A stretch of DNA of 64,000 bases from Oleisolibacter albus (GTDB lineage Bacteria; Pseudomonadota; Alphaproteobacteria; Azospirillales; Azospirillaceae), in contig NZ_QGNJ01000005.1 in assembly GCF_003336875.1 (NCBI RefSeq), positions 186,001-250,000 of the forward strand. Reading direction: 5' to 3'. The notes below the pieces were generated by a model, which was given only the letters and a program-made list of their open reading frames with translations, was not told the origin of the DNA and ran no database searches. The number at the start of each line of letters is the position of its first letter. Position 1 is the stretch's first letter. Below are positions 8,463 through 18,134 of the stretch, piece after piece. The translations under genes were made by a program, and so were the position numbers.

Positions 8463-8493
8463 AAAACAAAAAAGCGGCCCAGAGGCCGCTTTC
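8463..8493 (-). terminator. Terminator of tRNA-Phe
   Basis: On the minus strand AGCGGCC, a four-base loop and GGCCGCT run into TTTTTTG. The stem is 8473-8490 on the plus strand. It lies about 45 bases after the tRNA 3' end and has the form of an intrinsic terminator. A shorter T-rich run on the other side makes it partly bidirectional. Confidence 0.75.
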
Positions 8494-8536
8494 TTTGATG
8501 CCGTCTTGGTAACGGCCAGCACCCGATAAGAGATCG

Positions 8537-8612
8537 TGGTGCCCAGGGGCGGAATCGAACCACCGACACGGGGATTTTCAGTCCCCTGCTCTACCAACTG
8601 AGCTACCTGGGC
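8537..8612 (-). tRNA. tRNA-Phe (anticodon GAA)
   Basis: A 76-base cloverleaf with encoded CCA. The acceptor arm is GCCCAGG/CCTGGGC, the D arm GCTC/GAGC, the anticodon loop CTGAAAA with GAA, and the T arm GGTGG-TTCGATT-CCGCC. A good promoter lies upstream and a hairpin terminator downstream, so it is an independent transcription unit. Confidence 0.97.
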
Positions 8613-8670
8613 CCACCACGTTCGGGCTCTCTTCGGTGTCTCGCCAGAGGCGTTCGCCGTCGAGGCCCGC

Positions 8671-8699
8671 GGTATAGACAAAATATTTGGGCCTGTCCA
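8671..8699 (-). promoter_or_regulatory. Sigma-70 promoter of tRNA-Phe
   Basis: Read on the minus strand, TGGACA (8699-8694), a 17-base spacer and TATACC (8676-8671) match the housekeeping consensus at most positions. It sits about 60 bases ahead of the mature tRNA 5' end. Confidence 0.5.
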
Positions 8700-8718
8700 G
8701 CACCAGATTGCATCCCCG

Positions 8719-8937
8719 TTACGTTTTTTTCTCTCCGTCCGGACCGGCCGCGGGCTCATCTCCATCCTCGTCCCGAACAGGTACGCGATAGGCCTCGTTC
8801 AGCCAGCGGGCGAGGTCGACATCGGCGCAGCGCTTGGAGCAGAAGGGCTTGAACTGGTCATGGGCGGGACGGCCGCAGATGGGGCAGCCGCCGCGTTTCG
8901 GCCGGATATCGGCCAGATTGATGGGGTCGCTGGGCAT
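8719..8937 (-). CDS. yacG: YacG, zinc-binding DNA gyrase inhibitor
   Basis: This 72-residue protein carries the YacG zinc site Cys-x2-Cys-x15-Cys-x3-Cys, seen as CPICGRP and FKPFCSKRC, followed by DLARWLNEAYRVP. YacG binds the GyrB C-terminus and blocks DNA binding by gyrase. It is the last gene of the housekeeping run, six bases after the RNase gene stop, and its C-terminal tail is acidic then basic as in relatives. Confidence 0.93.
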   Translation of the reverse strand: MPSDPINLADIRPKRGGCPICGRPAHDQFKPFCSKRCADVDLARWLNEAYRVPVRDEDGDEPAAGPDGEKKT

Positions 8938-8943
8938 GGGCTT

Positions 8944-10107
8944 TCAAAGGGTTTCGGTCAGAAGATCAGCCAGGGCGGGTCCGCGGCGGGCACGGGTCAT
9001 CTCCGCCAGGCCAAGGCGGGACATGCCATAGACATGGGTGGCCACGGGGTCGTTGGAAACGGCGTGGGACAGGGCCTGGATCACGGCCTCGCGGTCGCCG
9101 GCCCGGCCCATATTGACAAAATCCACGATGATGATGCCGGCGAGATTGCGCAGGCGCAGCTGGCGCGCGATCTCGCCCGCCGCGTCCAGATTGGTGGCCA
9201 GGGGATTGCCACGCTCGCCGCCATTGACGTCGATGACGGTCAGCGCCTCGGTCCGGTCGATGACCAGGGAGCCGCCCTGGCCCAGCGGCACCCGCCGCCC
9301 CCCAAGGCCGGCGATGACACCGTCCAGATCCTCGGTCTCGAACAGCAGCGGCCGGCCGGCATGGGGCTGCAGCAGCGCCGCCAGATCGGGGGCGCGGTCG
9401 CGGCACCAGAGGCGCACAGTGTCGGCCAGCGCCGGCCCCTCGGCGCGGATGGCCTCCACCCCCCGCCCCGTCCATTCGGCCAGGGCACGGGCCACGGCAT
9501 CGGGTGCCGGACGCAGCAGCGCCGGCGCCGTGGCCGATGCCGCCGCGGTCTCCGTCCCGTGCCAGAGTTCCAGCAAGGCCTCGGCCTCCAGCGCCACCAG
9601 CGCTGGATCGACACCGGCGGCATCGGCACGGACAATCCAGCCGCCGCGGCTGGGCACGCTCTCGGCCAGGGTCTGGCGCAGGCGTCCCACCTCCGGCCCC
9701 TTGCCCAGGCGCTTGGACAGGTGCAGCCCGTCCGCCTGCGGCATGAACACCAGGAAACGGCCCGGCAGTGTCACATCCATGGTGACGACGGCGCCCTTGT
9801 CGCCATGGGCATCGGCCTTGACCTGGAGCAGCAGGGTCTGGCCGGTCCGCAGCAGCTGGCCGATCCGGGCGCCGCGCCGGGCTGGTCGCATGTCGGCGGC
9901 ATTCAGCAGGGCGGGCTGGTCCAGCCCGATCTCGACGAAGGCGGCATCCAGGCCGGCGACGATGCGCGCCACCCGGCCCAGGCGGATGTCGCCGGCATGG
10001 GCGGGCCGGTCCTCACGGTCGATGGCAAGGTCGGTGAGCACGCCATCCTCCAGCCACGCCGCGCGGCGCAGCGGGCCACGGCGGTCGAGCCAGAGTTCAC
10101 GGCGCAT
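8944..10107 (-). CDS. Ribonuclease E/G family protein (short RNase G-like)
   Basis: The protein has 387 residues. The N-terminal S1-like segment (GDIRLGRVARIVAGLDAAFV) is followed by the RNase E/G catalytic core; the two metal-binding aspartates are in TVIDVNGG and IVDFVNM. It is shorter than E. coli RNase G (about 489) and ends without the Cys-Pro-x-Cys zinc link that bridges RNase E subunits, so oligomerisation must differ. Role: single-strand endonuclease in rRNA maturation or mRNA decay. The order infA-maf-this gene-yacG is typical of alphaproteobacteria. The start lies four bases after the maf stop, indicating one transcript. Confidence 0.87.
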   Translation of the reverse strand: MRRELWLDRRGPLRRAAWLEDGVLTDLAIDREDRPAHAGDIRLGRVARIVAGLDAAFVEIGLDQPALLNAADMRPARRGARIGQLLRTGQTLLLQVKADAHGDKGAVVTMDVTLPGRFLVFMPQADGLHLSKRLGKGPEVGRLRQTLAESVPSRGGWIVRADAAGVDPALVALEAEALLELWHGTETAAASATAPALLRPAPDAVARALAEWTGRGVEAIRAEGPALADTVRLWCRDRAPDLAALLQPHAGRPLLFETEDLDGVIAGLGGRRVPLGQGGSLVIDRTEALTVIDVNGGERGNPLATNLDAAGEIARQLRLRNLAGIIIVDFVNMGRAGDREAVIQALSHAVSNDPVATHVYGMSRLGLAEMTRARRGPALADLLTETL

Positions 10108-10111
10108 GGGA

Positions 10112-10777
10112 TCAGTCCGGGTAATGGGGCGTCAGCGGGTCGAGCCCGGCGGCACGCAGCAGACCGGCCACCTCGTACAGCGGCAGGCCGACGATGTTGG
10201 AATAGCTGCCGATGATCTCGCGCACGAAGACCGACGCCAAGCCCTGGATGGCATAGCCCCCGGCCTTGCCGTCCCATTCGCCGGAACGGACATAAGCCTC
10301 GATTTCCGCGGGCGCCAGCGGGCGGAAGACCACGGCCGTCTGCACCGTGCGCGTCCAGCGCCGGCCATCGGCGCCGATGAGGCAGACACCGCCATAGACG
10401 CGATGACGACGGCCCGACAGCAGGCCGAGGCAGCGGCGGGCCGTGGCCGCATCCTCCGCCTTGGGCAGGATGCGGCGGCCGGCCGCCACCACCGTGTCGG
10501 CGGCCAGGATCAGGGACCCGGCATGGCGCGGCGCCACCCGCTCCGCCTTCTCCACCGCCATGCGCTGGGCATAGACGGCCGGCAGTTCCCCCGGTCGCTC
10601 GCTCTCATCAATGTCGGCGGGATCGATCAGCGCCGGAACCAGGCCGACCAGCCCCAGCAGGTCGCGCCGCCGCGGCGAGGCCGAGGCCAGGATCAACCGC
10701 GGGGCAGCCACGTCGGAAACACGCTGACCGCCCGCAGTCGAAGCCGGGGCGGTGTTGGATACCGGATCGCTTGTCAT
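10112..10777 (-). CDS. maf: Maf-like nucleoside triphosphate pyrophosphatase
   Basis: The protein has 221 residues with the Maf substrate-binding LILASASPRR near residue 28, the catalytic ILAADTVV near residue 90 and the C-terminal GYAIQGLA and SYSNIVGLPL motifs. Maf enzymes hydrolyse non-canonical or excess dTTP/UTP-like nucleotides and have been linked to septum control. About 25 N-terminal residues before the core are extra and polar, so a start closer to the core is possible. It lies between infA and the RNase gene. Confidence 0.9.
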   Translation of the reverse strand: MTSDPVSNTAPASTAGGQRVSDVAAPRLILASASPRRRDLLGLVGLVPALIDPADIDESERPGELPAVYAQRMAVEKAERVAPRHAGSLILAADTVVAAGRRILPKAEDAATARRCLGLLSGRRHRVYGGVCLIGADGRRWTRTVQTAVVFRPLAPAEIEAYVRSGEWDGKAGGYAIQGLASVFVREIIGSYSNIVGLPLYEVAGLLRAAGLDPLTPHYPD

Positions 10778-10795
10778 GGACTTCCCGCAGTCCGC

Positions 10796-11014
10796 TTACT
10801 TGAAGCGGAAGGTGATTCGGCCCTTGGTCAGATCGTAGGGCGTCATCTCGACATTGACGCGATCACCCGCCAGGACACGGATGCGGTTCTTACGCATCTT
10901 CCCGGAGGTATGCGCCAGCACTTCGTGGTTGTTGTCCAGCTTCACGCGGAACATCGCATTGGGCAGCAGCTCCATAACCGTGCCCGAAAACTCGATCAGG
11001 TCTTCCTTCGCCAT
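10796..11014 (-). CDS. infA: Translation initiation factor IF-1
   Basis: The protein has 72 residues and is the normal length for IF-1, a single OB fold that occupies the ribosomal A site during initiation. It begins MAKEDLIEF and ends [10 protein letters not shown], nearly invariant in the family, with [14 protein letters not shown] in the core. An upstream in-frame ATG overlaps the GGGTGA Shine-Dalgarno sequence itself; that sequence is nine bases before the chosen start, which fixes it. Confidence 0.97.
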   Translation of the reverse strand: MAKEDLIEFSGTVMELLPNAMFRVKLDNNHEVLAHTSGKMRKNRIRVLAGDRVNVEMTPYDLTKGRITFRFK

Positions 11015-11170
11015 AACGTCCATTCACCCGGCAAGATCGGCGGCCAAATAGGTGATTGGGCGGCTTCCAGCGGTCAAGCGTTTTTTCCGCACATCGGACG
11101 CAGCTTCTTCTATTTGCGGAGACAACTGTATCGGCGGCGCAACGCCGGCCTAGTCTGGGATGCGATGACG

Positions 11171-11632
11171 TCAGATCGCCGCCTGCTCCAGGCCGAACCG
11201 GTTCCGGATCCGGCGGTACAGTGTATCGCGCACGTGACGATAGGCATCCAGCCGCATCTCCCGGCTGCCCTCCACAAGCGAGGGGTCGAACGTATTCCAG
11301 AACTCCACATCGCAGGCCATGGTCCGCGTCAGTTCCACCGCCTGGTGCTGAGCCTCCGGCGACAGGGAGACCACCAGATCGAAGCTGGTATCCTCCAGCC
11401 GGTCGAAGGTCTTGCAGCGGTGGCGGCTGAGATCGACGCCGATCTCGGCCATGACGGCGGTGACGAAGGGATCGATCGCGCCGTCGCGCACGCCCACCGA
11501 ATCCACATAGAGCGTGGTTCCGGCCAGCTTCTTCAGCATCCCCTCGGCCATGGGCGACCGGATGGAGTTATGGGTGCAGGCGAACAGGACACTGGTAATC
11601 CTGGCGGGGATGATCCGGGAGGATTCGGCCAT
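11171..11632 (-). CDS. Low-molecular-weight phosphatase (arsenate reductase/PTP fold)
   Basis: The protein has 153 residues with the Cys-x5-Arg phosphate loop as ACTHNSIRS near residue 19 and the general-acid Asp likely in NTFDPS near residue 115. This matches low-molecular-weight protein tyrosine phosphatases and the arsenate reductase relatives. The loop variant CTHNSIRS is the one seen in the gene commonly placed between UPF0262 and infA in alphaproteobacteria. The physiological substrate is unknown. It starts eight bases after the UPF0262 stop. Confidence 0.85.
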   Translation of the reverse strand: MAESSRIIPARITSVLFACTHNSIRSPMAEGMLKKLAGTTLYVDSVGVRDGAIDPFVTAVMAEIGVDLSRHRCKTFDRLEDTSFDLVVSLSPEAQHQAVELTRTMACDVEFWNTFDPSLVEGSREMRLDAYRHVRDTLYRRIRNRFGLEQAAI

Positions 11633-11640
11633 CGCACCCC

Positions 11641-12120
11641 TCAGCCCCGGATATGCAGGACACAGATCAGGGTGAACAGCCGGCGGGCCGTGTTGAGGTC
11701 CAGCTCGACCCGGCCGGCCAGCCGCTCGCGCAGCAGCTCCGACCCTTCGTTGTGCAGGCCGCGCCGCCCCATGTCGATGGCCTCGATCTGCGACGGCGAA
11801 GCCGTCTTGATGGCCTTGTAGTAGCTGTCGCAGATGAGGAAATAGTCGCGGACGATGGTGCGGAAGGGTGTCAGCGGCAGCATGATGCGGCTGAGTTCGC
11901 CCTCATCCTCCGCCCGCACATCGAAGACCAGACGATTGTCCTCGATGGCGATCAGCAGCCGGTAGGGACCGCTGTCGGGCTGCTCCACCAGTCCGAAGCG
12001 GTTCTCCTCCAGCAGGTCGAACAGCGCGACGGCGCGCTCATGTTCCACCTCGGGGTTGCGGCGGACCACATTCTTTTCAATCAGCTCGACATGGCTGATG
12101 CGATGCCTGCCGCTGCCCAC
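11641..12120 (-). CDS. UPF0262 family protein
   Basis: This 159-residue protein with RISHVELIEKNVVRRNPEVE at the start, LPLTPFRTIVRDYFLICDSY in the middle and AIDMGRRGLHNEGSELL later matches the UPF0262 family, almost confined to alphaproteobacteria and usually next to hisD, as here. No activity is established and there is no signal peptide or membrane segment. It is the third gene of the hisG-hisD-UPF0262 order. Confidence 0.88.
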   Translation of the reverse strand: MGSGRHRISHVELIEKNVVRRNPEVEHERAVALFDLLEENRFGLVEQPDSGPYRLLIAIEDNRLVFDVRAEDEGELSRIMLPLTPFRTIVRDYFLICDSYYKAIKTASPSQIEAIDMGRRGLHNEGSELLRERLAGRVELDLNTARRLFTLICVLHIRG

Positions 12121-12149
12121 GCGCAGCCCTCCCCTGTTTTCATTCTCTC

Positions 12150-13451
12150 CTATTGAGCCTTGTTCCCCAGGCGAATGGCAACTGAAAGCGCATGCGCCCC
12201 CAACCCTTCCGCCTCGGCCAGGGCCACGGCGGCCGGGCCGATGGCGTGAAGACTGGCCTGGGAACAGCCCACCAGCGTGGTGCGCTTCATGAAATCCAGC
12301 ACATTGAGACCGGAGGAGAACCGGGCCGACCGCGCCGTGGGCAGGACGTGATTCGGCCCGGCCACATAGTCGCCGATGGCTTCCGGTGTGTAGCGTCCCA
12401 GGAAGATGGCGCCGGCATTGCGGATCCGGGCCGCCAGGGCGTCCGGATCGGCCACTGCCAGTTCCAGATGCTCCGGCGCCAGCCGGTCCACCAGGTCCAC
12501 CGCCTGCTCCAGCCGCTCCACCAGGATGATGGCGCCATGGCTGCGCCAGCTCTCCCCGGCAATGTCCGCCCGCGGCAGGCGCGAGAGATGATCCTCCACG
12601 GCCGCAGCCACGGCATCGGCGAAGGCGGCATCGTCGGTGATGAGGATCGACTGGGCCGAGGTGTCATGCTCGGCCTGAGACAGCAGGTCGGCGGCGATCC
12701 AGGCGGGATCGTTCCGACCGTCCGCCACCACCAGGATTTCCGACGGGCCGGCGATCATGTCGATGCCCACCGTACCGAAGACCTGGCGCTTGGCCGCGGC
12801 CACAAAGGCATTGCCGGGCCCGGTGATCTTGTCGACCGCGGCGATGCTCTCCGTGCCATAGGCCAGCGCGGCCACGGCCTGGGCACCGCCGATGCGGTAG
12901 ATCTCGGTCACGCCGGAGATCCTGGCCGCCGCCAGCACCAGCGGGTTCAGCACCCCGTCGGGGCTGGGCACCACCATGGCGATGCGGGAGACACCGGCCA
13001 CCCGGGCCGGAATGGCGTTCATCAGCACCGAGCTGGGATAGGCGGCGGTGCCGCCGGGCACATAAAGGCCGACAGCACCGACAGGCGTCCAGCGCGCGCC
13101 CAGGCGCACCCCGGCCGCATCCACATAGTCCTGATGCTCCGGCGTCTGCCGCCGGTGGAAGGCCTCGATGCGGGCGGCGGCCAGATGCAGCGCCTCCAGC
13201 GTGGCGGCCCCGCAGCGGGCCATCGCCGCCTCCACCTCGTCGGCGGTGATGCGCACTGTCTGCGGCGTCAGCGTCAGCCGGTCCCAGCGCCGGGTATAGT
13301 CGATGACGGCGGCATCGCCACGGGCGCGCACATCGGCCAGCACCGCGGCCACGGCAGCGTTGACGTCCTCCTGCACCTCGCGCTTGGCCGAGAGCAGGGC
13401 ACGGAAGCCGGACTCGAAATCCGGATCGCGGGTGGAGAGCCTAAGCGGCAT
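12150..13451 (-). CDS. hisD: Histidinol dehydrogenase
   Basis: The protein has 433 residues and is full length. It oxidises L-histidinol to histidine in two NAD-dependent steps, using a zinc ion. Visible motifs are [19 protein letters not shown], the NAD-binding [12 protein letters not shown] and DMIAGPSEI; the catalytic His pair lies in the region [10 protein letters not shown] and the later [11 protein letters not shown]. The ATG lies in the last codons of hisG (11-base overlap); longer readings extend into hisG and are not needed. Confidence 0.96.
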   Translation of the reverse strand: MPLRLSTRDPDFESGFRALLSAKREVQEDVNAAVAAVLADVRARGDAAVIDYTRRWDRLTLTPQTVRITADEVEAAMARCGAATLEALHLAAARIEAFHRRQTPEHQDYVDAAGVRLGARWTPVGAVGLYVPGGTAAYPSSVLMNAIPARVAGVSRIAMVVPSPDGVLNPLVLAAARISGVTEIYRIGGAQAVAALAYGTESIAAVDKITGPGNAFVAAAKRQVFGTVGIDMIAGPSEILVVADGRNDPAWIAADLLSQAEHDTSAQSILITDDAAFADAVAAAVEDHLSRLPRADIAGESWRSHGAIILVERLEQAVDLVDRLAPEHLELAVADPDALAARIRNAGAIFLGRYTPEAIGDYVAGPNHVLPTARSARFSSGLNVLDFMKRTTLVGCSQASLHAIGPAAVALAEAEGLGAHALSVAIRLGNKAQ

Positions 13452-14112
13452 TCTGAATGGCCTCCTGGAAACGGTCGATCCAGCCCTGGATCTCCCCATG
13501 GCGGGTCTTGAAGGCAGCACGGTTGACCACCAGGCGCGAGGAGATGTCGGCGATATGCTCAATCTCCTTCAACCCGTTGGCCTTCAATGTCGTGCCGGTG
13601 GAGACCAGATCGACGATGCGGCGGGCCAGGCCCAGGCTGGGCGCCAGTTCCATGGCCCCGTTGAGCTTGATGCACTCGGCCTGGACGCCGCGGGCGGCGA
13701 AATGGCGGCGGGTGATCTCGGGATACTTCGTGGCGACGCGCACATGGCTCCAGCGGGCCGGATCGTCGCCATCGCTCAGCGCCACCGGCTCGGCCACGGC
13801 GATGCGGCATTTGCCGATGCCGAGATCCAACGGCGTGTAGATCTCGGGATAGTCGAACTCCATCAGCACATCGTTGCCGCAGACCCCCAGTTGGGCGGCG
13901 CCGAAAGCCACGAACGTGGCCACGTCGAAGCTGCGCACACGGATGATCTGCACATCGGGCCGGTTGGTGGCGAAGCGCAGGGCACGGGATTTGGGATTGT
14001 CGAAATCCGGTTCCGGCTCGATACCGACATGATGCAGCAGCGGCCTCACCTCATCCAGGATGCGGCCCTTGGGCAGGGCCAGTACCAGGAGGTCATTGGC
14101 GGGCGGCGTCAT
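13441..14112 (-). CDS. hisG: ATP phosphoribosyltransferase, short form
   Basis: The protein has 223 residues and begins [18 protein letters not shown]. It makes the first, committed step of histidine synthesis from ATP and PRPP. The PRPP-binding loop is [14 protein letters not shown]. The length shows the short HisG form, which lacks the C-terminal ACT-like regulatory domain and normally needs HisZ for activity and feedback; no hisZ lies in this window. It overlaps hisD, so the pair is translationally coupled. Confidence 0.95.
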   Translation of the reverse strand: MTPPANDLLVLALPKGRILDEVRPLLHHVGIEPEPDFDNPKSRALRFATNRPDVQIIRVRSFDVATFVAFGAAQLGVCGNDVLMEFDYPEIYTPLDLGIGKCRIAVAEPVALSDGDDPARWSHVRVATKYPEITRRHFAARGVQAECIKLNGAMELAPSLGLARRIVDLVSTGTTLKANGLKEIEHIADISSRLVVNRAAFKTRHGEIQGWIDRFQEAIQNAA

Positions 14113-14335
14113 GTCTATACAGCTCCAGCGGCGGTGTCGGGTTCCGCGGCCGGAACACCCCGACCGCGGGGCGCCTTTACTTGGCATGCCACAGCACGGT
14201 CGTCCAGCCGCAAGGCCCCGCCGTCGGGACAAGGCACGCTTGCGGGGATGGAACGCTGACAAGAACGGCTATCGCTCCGCCCAAGGGGCTTGGGCGCATC
14301 CGGATCAGACGGGGCAGGACGGGGCAACCCGGGAT
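14113..14335. other. Intergenic gap before hisG
   Basis: The 223 bases between the DUF2948 stop and hisG are GC-rich and hold no gene I can support. It probably contains the hisG promoter, but I see no convincing -35/-10 pair or attenuator-like run of histidine codons. Confidence 0.4.
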
Positions 14336-14806
14336 TCAGGCGCCCTGCCGGGCCTCTTCGTGGCAGGGCTTGAGGCCGGTGGGCCAGGGTTCGCCGATAT
14401 CCTCCAGACGCACATCCAGGCCGCTGACCTCCAGGCGGATGCCATGGCCGCCGGAGAAATGCAGCAGCACGCCCCCCTCCCCCGCTTCCACCGCCAGCAG
14501 GTTCAGCATCTGCGTGCGGTCGCGCAGATCGAGATTGCGGTAACTGGCGCGGCTGACCCCATGGAAGCGCAGGGCGCAGTTGGTGCGCTCGAAACTGCAA
14601 TCCGCGTCCGGCGTCGGCCCGCCCGCGGATATGCCATCCGCACGGTCGGCACATTCCCACCTGAACCGGTTGGCAATGACAATGAAGGACTGCTCCTCCG
14701 CCAGAAAGGCGATGTCGCAGATGGGAACAATGGCGTCCTGCACCATGGCCGACACCACCTTCAGATCCTCCGCATCGCCTGCGCGCAGCTTCAGCCCCGT
14801 GGCCAT
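14336..14806 (-). CDS. DUF2948 family protein
   Basis: The protein has 156 residues, soluble. The opening LKLRAGDAEDLKVVSAMVQD, then ANRFRWE near residue 45 and the C-terminal LDVRLEDIGEPWPTG are the marks of DUF2948, a family tied to the murA-hisG neighbourhood in alphaproteobacteria. Function is unknown. It sits 60 bases after murA on the same strand. Confidence 0.85.
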   Translation of the reverse strand: MATGLKLRAGDAEDLKVVSAMVQDAIVPICDIAFLAEEQSFIVIANRFRWECADRADGISAGGPTPDADCSFERTNCALRFHGVSRASYRNLDLRDRTQMLNLLAVEAGEGGVLLHFSGGHGIRLEVSGLDVRLEDIGEPWPTGLKPCHEEARQGA

Positions 14807-14866
14807 TCCCCGACGTCCCCTGATGAACCCCGGGCCGCCCCGGACGGGACGGCCCCATAGCCTTAT

Positions 14867-16159
14867 TTAGGTAGCGTCCTTCAGCCGTTCCATATCCGCG
14901 CCGCAGGCGATCAGCTTCTCTTCCAGCCGCTCATAGCCGCGGTCCAGGTGATAGATGCGGTTGACCACCGTCTCGCCACCGGCGGCGAGGCCGGCCAGCA
15001 CCAGACTGACCGAGGCGCGCAGATCGGTGGCCATGACCGGAGCGCCGGTCAGCTTCGGCACGCCGCGGACCAGGGCGGAGGAACCATGGACCGTGATCTT
15101 GGCCCCCATGCGCGCCAGCTCCGGCACATGCATGAAACGGTTCTCGAAAATGGTCTCGGTGATCATCGAGGCGCCGTTGGCCACGCACATCAGGGCCATC
15201 ATCTGGGCCTGAAGATCGGTGGGGAAGCCGGGGAACGGCTCGGTCATGGCATCCACGCCCAGCAGCGGGCCGGTGGGCTGAACCCGAAAGCCGCGCTCGG
15301 TCGGGACAAAGGCGACATTGGCTCCGGCCAGGGTGATGGCCACGGCCTGCAGGTCCTGCAGGCGCGCGCCGATCAGCTCCACCTCGCCACCGGTGATGGC
15401 GGCGGCCATGGCATAGGTGCCGGTCTCGATGCGATCGGGCAGGATGGCGTGGGTGGCGCCGTGCAGCCGCTCCTTGCCGCGGATGCGCAGCTTGTCGCTG
15501 CCGATCCCCTCGATCTCGGCCCCCATGGCGATGAGGCAATGGGCCAGGTCGCCGATTTCCGGCTCGCGGGCGGCGTTGACCAGCACGGTCTCGCCCTTGG
15601 CCAGGGCCGCCGCCATCATGAGATTCTCGGTGGCGCCCACGGATACCTGCGGAAAGACGAACTCGGCTCCGCGCAGACCGCCCGGCGGGGCCTTGGCGAC
15701 GACATAGCCGCCTTCGATCTCGATCTCCGCACCCATGGCCTGCAGGCCCTTGATGTGCAGGTCCACCGGGCGTGGCCCGATGGCGCAGCCACCGGGCAGG
15801 CTGACCTTGGCCTGGCCGAAGCGGGCCAGCAGCGGCCCCAGCACCAGCACGCTGGCGCGCATCTTGCGTACCAGATCGTAGGGCGCTTCCAGGCTGGTGA
15901 TGGTGCCGGCGTTCAACTCCACCACCCGCCCCTGGCAGCCATGCGCACCGCCCTGGCCATTGAGATGGATGTCCACCCCGTGCTGGGCCAGCAGGTTGGC
16001 CATGGTGGTGATGTCGGCCAGATGCGGCAGGTTCGAGAGCGTCAGCGTCTCGTCCGTCAGCAGGCAGGCGGCCAACAGGGGAAGGGCGGCATTCTTGGCA
16101 CCGCTGATGGCGATCTCGCCCTTCAGCGTGCGGCCGCCGCGGATGCGGAGCTTGTCCAT
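14867..16159 (-). CDS. murA: UDP-N-acetylglucosamine 1-carboxyvinyltransferase
   Basis: The protein has 430 residues with two inverse alpha/beta domains. It transfers enolpyruvate from PEP to UDP-GlcNAc, the first committed step of peptidoglycan synthesis. The N-terminal [19 protein letters not shown] and the catalytic Cys loop [15 protein letters not shown] (Cys near residue 118) are intact, so the enzyme should be fosfomycin-sensitive. It is the first gene of the long minus-strand housekeeping run. Confidence 0.97.
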   Translation of the reverse strand: MDKLRIRGGRTLKGEIAISGAKNAALPLLAACLLTDETLTLSNLPHLADITTMANLLAQHGVDIHLNGQGGAHGCQGRVVELNAGTITSLEAPYDLVRKMRASVLVLGPLLARFGQAKVSLPGGCAIGPRPVDLHIKGLQAMGAEIEIEGGYVVAKAPPGGLRGAEFVFPQVSVGATENLMMAAALAKGETVLVNAAREPEIGDLAHCLIAMGAEIEGIGSDKLRIRGKERLHGATHAILPDRIETGTYAMAAAITGGEVELIGARLQDLQAVAITLAGANVAFVPTERGFRVQPTGPLLGVDAMTEPFPGFPTDLQAQMMALMCVANGASMITETIFENRFMHVPELARMGAKITVHGSSALVRGVPKLTGAPVMATDLRASVSLVLAGLAAGGETVVNRIYHLDRGYERLEEKLIACGADMERLKDAT

Positions 16160-16281
16160 GGGTCAGGTTCGTTGCGGCAGGAGGAACGGGAAAAGGCGGT
16201 GTCGACCGGAAACATGGCACGAAGATGGTCGCGGATACCGGGATGAGGGCAACCGGATTAAGGATCGGTCACCCGTCCCAA

Positions 16282-16327
16282 AGCGGTCACGGCCTGGAGC
16301 GGTCACGGCCTGGAGCGGTCACGGCCC
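16282..16327. repeat. Three tandem copies of a 16-base unit
   Basis: The unit AGCGGTCACGGCCTGG begins at 16282, 16298 and 16314; the third copy loses its final bases. It lies in the spacer between murA and dcd, just before the dcd stop. The array is non-coding on both strands as far as I can see and may vary in copy number between strains. Confidence 0.75.
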
Positions 16328-16346
16328 GGCTCCGCGCGGTAGCGGG

Positions 16347-16901
16347 TCACAGGCGCGGCAGGGTCACGCCGCGCTGGCCCATATATTTGCCGGACCGGTC
16401 AGCATAGGACACCTCGCAGATGCTGTCGCCCTTGAAGAACAGGAACTGGCACAGCCCCTCGTTGGCGTAGACCTTGGCCGGCAGCGGCGTGGTGTTGGAG
16501 ATCTCCAGCGTCACATGACCTTCCCATTCCGGCTCCAGCGGCGTGACATTGACGATCAGGCCGCAGCGGGCATAGGTGGATTTGCCCAGGCAGACCACCA
16601 GCACATCGCGGGGAATGCGGAAATACTCCACTGTCCGCGCCAGGGCGAAGCTGTTGGGCGGGATGATGCAGATGTCGGTCTTACGGTCGACGAAGCTGGT
16701 CTCGTCGAAGCGCTTGGGATCGACGATGGCATTATCGACATTGGTGAAGATCTTGAACTCGTCGGCCACCCGGGCGTCATAGCCGTAGGAGGACAGGCCG
16801 TAGGAGATCACCCCTTCCCGCTTCTGCGCCTCGGTGAATGGCGTGATCATGCCATGCTTGGTCGCCATGTCGCGGATCCAGGTGTCGGGCATGATCGCCA
16901 T
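16347..16901 (-). CDS. dcd: dCTP deaminase
   Basis: The protein has 184 residues. It deaminates dCTP to dUTP, feeding thymidylate synthesis. Conserved motifs include [50 protein letters not shown] with the catalytic Glu in the following [11 protein letters not shown], and the C-terminal [12 protein letters not shown]. The ATG with AAGGAC upstream and the family-typical start MAIMPD were used; nine further residues are possible. Confidence 0.96.
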   Translation of the reverse strand: MAIMPDTWIRDMATKHGMITPFTEAQKREGVISYGLSSYGYDARVADEFKIFTNVDNAIVDPKRFDETSFVDRKTDICIIPPNSFALARTVEYFRIPRDVLVVCLGKSTYARCGLIVNVTPLEPEWEGHVTLEISNTTPLPAKVYANEGLCQFLFFKGDSICEVSYADRSGKYMGQRGVTLPRL

Positions 16902-16992
16902 GGGGCAGTCCTTCCGTGGGAGAGGCAATAGGGATGCGGCCGGTCAGCCAGGCCGGCGGGTCCAGGGCTTGTAGCCCAGCCCCCCGTCGCGC

Positions 16993-17151
16993 TCAAGCAG
17001 GAGCGCGGCTCGAGCCGGGGTCGGACGGGGCCGGCTGATCGTCGCGGGCGCGCTCCTGCTCCTTGCGCTTGCGAAGATTGTCGCGCAAGGCCTTGGCGAG
17101 ACGGGCGTTACGGTCATCGGGCTTGGCGGGCTTCTGCGGTCCGGCGGTCAT
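16993..17151 (-). CDS. Small basic protein, hypothetical
   Basis: This 52-residue frame has a charged helix-like core, DDRNARLAKALRDNLRKRKE, followed by an acidic-polar tail. The pattern resembles short alphaproteobacterial proteins ending in a basic NLxRRK helix, but no function is known. No clear ribosome-binding site precedes the chosen ATG, and an ATG nine bases earlier is as good. The call rests on amino acid composition and position beside dcd. Confidence 0.45.
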   Translation of the reverse strand: MTAGPQKPAKPDDRNARLAKALRDNLRKRKEQERARDDQPAPSDPGSSRAPA

Positions 17152-17304
17152 CGGCAGCATCGGGGGTTGGCGGCAGCGGAACCGGGATTCCAGGCATTCC
17201 ACCCGCCTGCGTCAAGTCCGGGTTTTTTTCGCCCGGGGAGTCGATTATGCTTGCACACCCCGGCCGAGCATGGCACATAGCCGCCCACTTCCGGGGTGCC
17301 CGGA

Positions 17305-17380
<76 letters not shown>

Positions 17381-17504
17381 TCCCCCGCCCGAGTGTCCTC
17401 CCGCTGCATGCGGGAGAGGCAGGATGCCTTGGCGGACATCGGCTTGCCATCTGGGCAGTGCCTGCTACAATATCCTTAACTGACGCTGAAATCAGGACGA
17501 TTGT

Positions 17505-18101
17505 GTGGGCATCGACCCTTCGGAAGGGTGGGATGAGGCCGCCGGGCGATTCATGTCCGCCCGCTCCGGCATTGGCACATCGCTGGTCCGCTCCTGGGCA
17601 CAGGATCATTTGCCGCGGCGCGGCTGCATCGTGGATGTGGGCTGCGGGTCCGGCGTGCCGATCGCGCAAGCCCTGATCGAGGACGGGTTCCAAGTCTTTG
17701 GAATCGATGCCTCGCCCACCCTGATCGCTGCGTTCCGCAGCCGCTTCCCGACGGCGCCAAGCGCCTGCGAGCCTGCGCAGGACAGTGCCTTCTTCCACCG
17801 CACATTTGATGCGGCGCTTGCGGTCGGTCTGTTGTTTCTTCTTGCAGAGAAGGATCAGCGGGCCGTGATCCGCCGCGTTGCAAAGGCCCTTGGACCCGGC
17901 GGGCGGTTCCTGTTCAGCGCACCGCGCGAGATCTGCCAATGGCGAGACAGCCTGACCGGGCGCAGGTCGAGGTCGCTCGGTGTGCAGGAATACAAGCGGG
18001 CGCTCCAGGCCTCCGGCCTGCACCTCGCCGGCTGCCGGCGCGATGAGGGGGAGAACAACTACTATGACGCCGTGAAGGCGGCGGCGGAGCCTCTCCGGTG
18101 A
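17505..18101 (+). CDS. SAM-dependent class I methyltransferase
   Basis: The protein has 198 residues. Motif I is VDVGCGSGVPIAQAL near residue 43, an acidic end of strand 2 in GIDASP, and motif III-like GGRFLFSAP near residue 132, the Rossmann fold of UbiE/Methyltransf_11-type enzymes. The start is a GTG behind CAGGAC; an ATG 48 bases later gives a shorter but still complete domain. The substrate is unknown. The gene follows tRNA-Thr by about 125 bases and seems to be alone. Confidence 0.75.
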   Translation: MGIDPSEGWDEAAGRFMSARSGIGTSLVRSWAQDHLPRRGCIVDVGCGSGVPIAQALIEDGFQVFGIDASPTLIAAFRSRFPTAPSACEPAQDSAFFHRTFDAALAVGLLFLLAEKDQRAVIRRVAKALGPGGRFLFSAPREICQWRDSLTGRRSRSLGVQEYKRALQASGLHLAGCRRDEGENNYYDAVKAAAEPLR

Positions 18102-18134
18102 TCAGTGCGGCGCAGGCGGGAAGGCTTCCCCTTC

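Noticed and set aside
9038-11821. A plus-strand frame of about 930 codons across rng, maf, infA and the phosphatase gene
   Set aside because: It is antisense to four conserved genes, and composition changes frame by frame; an artefact of GC-rich third positions.
17215-17245. T-rich run and CCGGG/CCCGG pair upstream of tRNA-Thr as a terminator
   Set aside because: The T residues lie within the loop, not after the stem, and the stem is only five base pairs.
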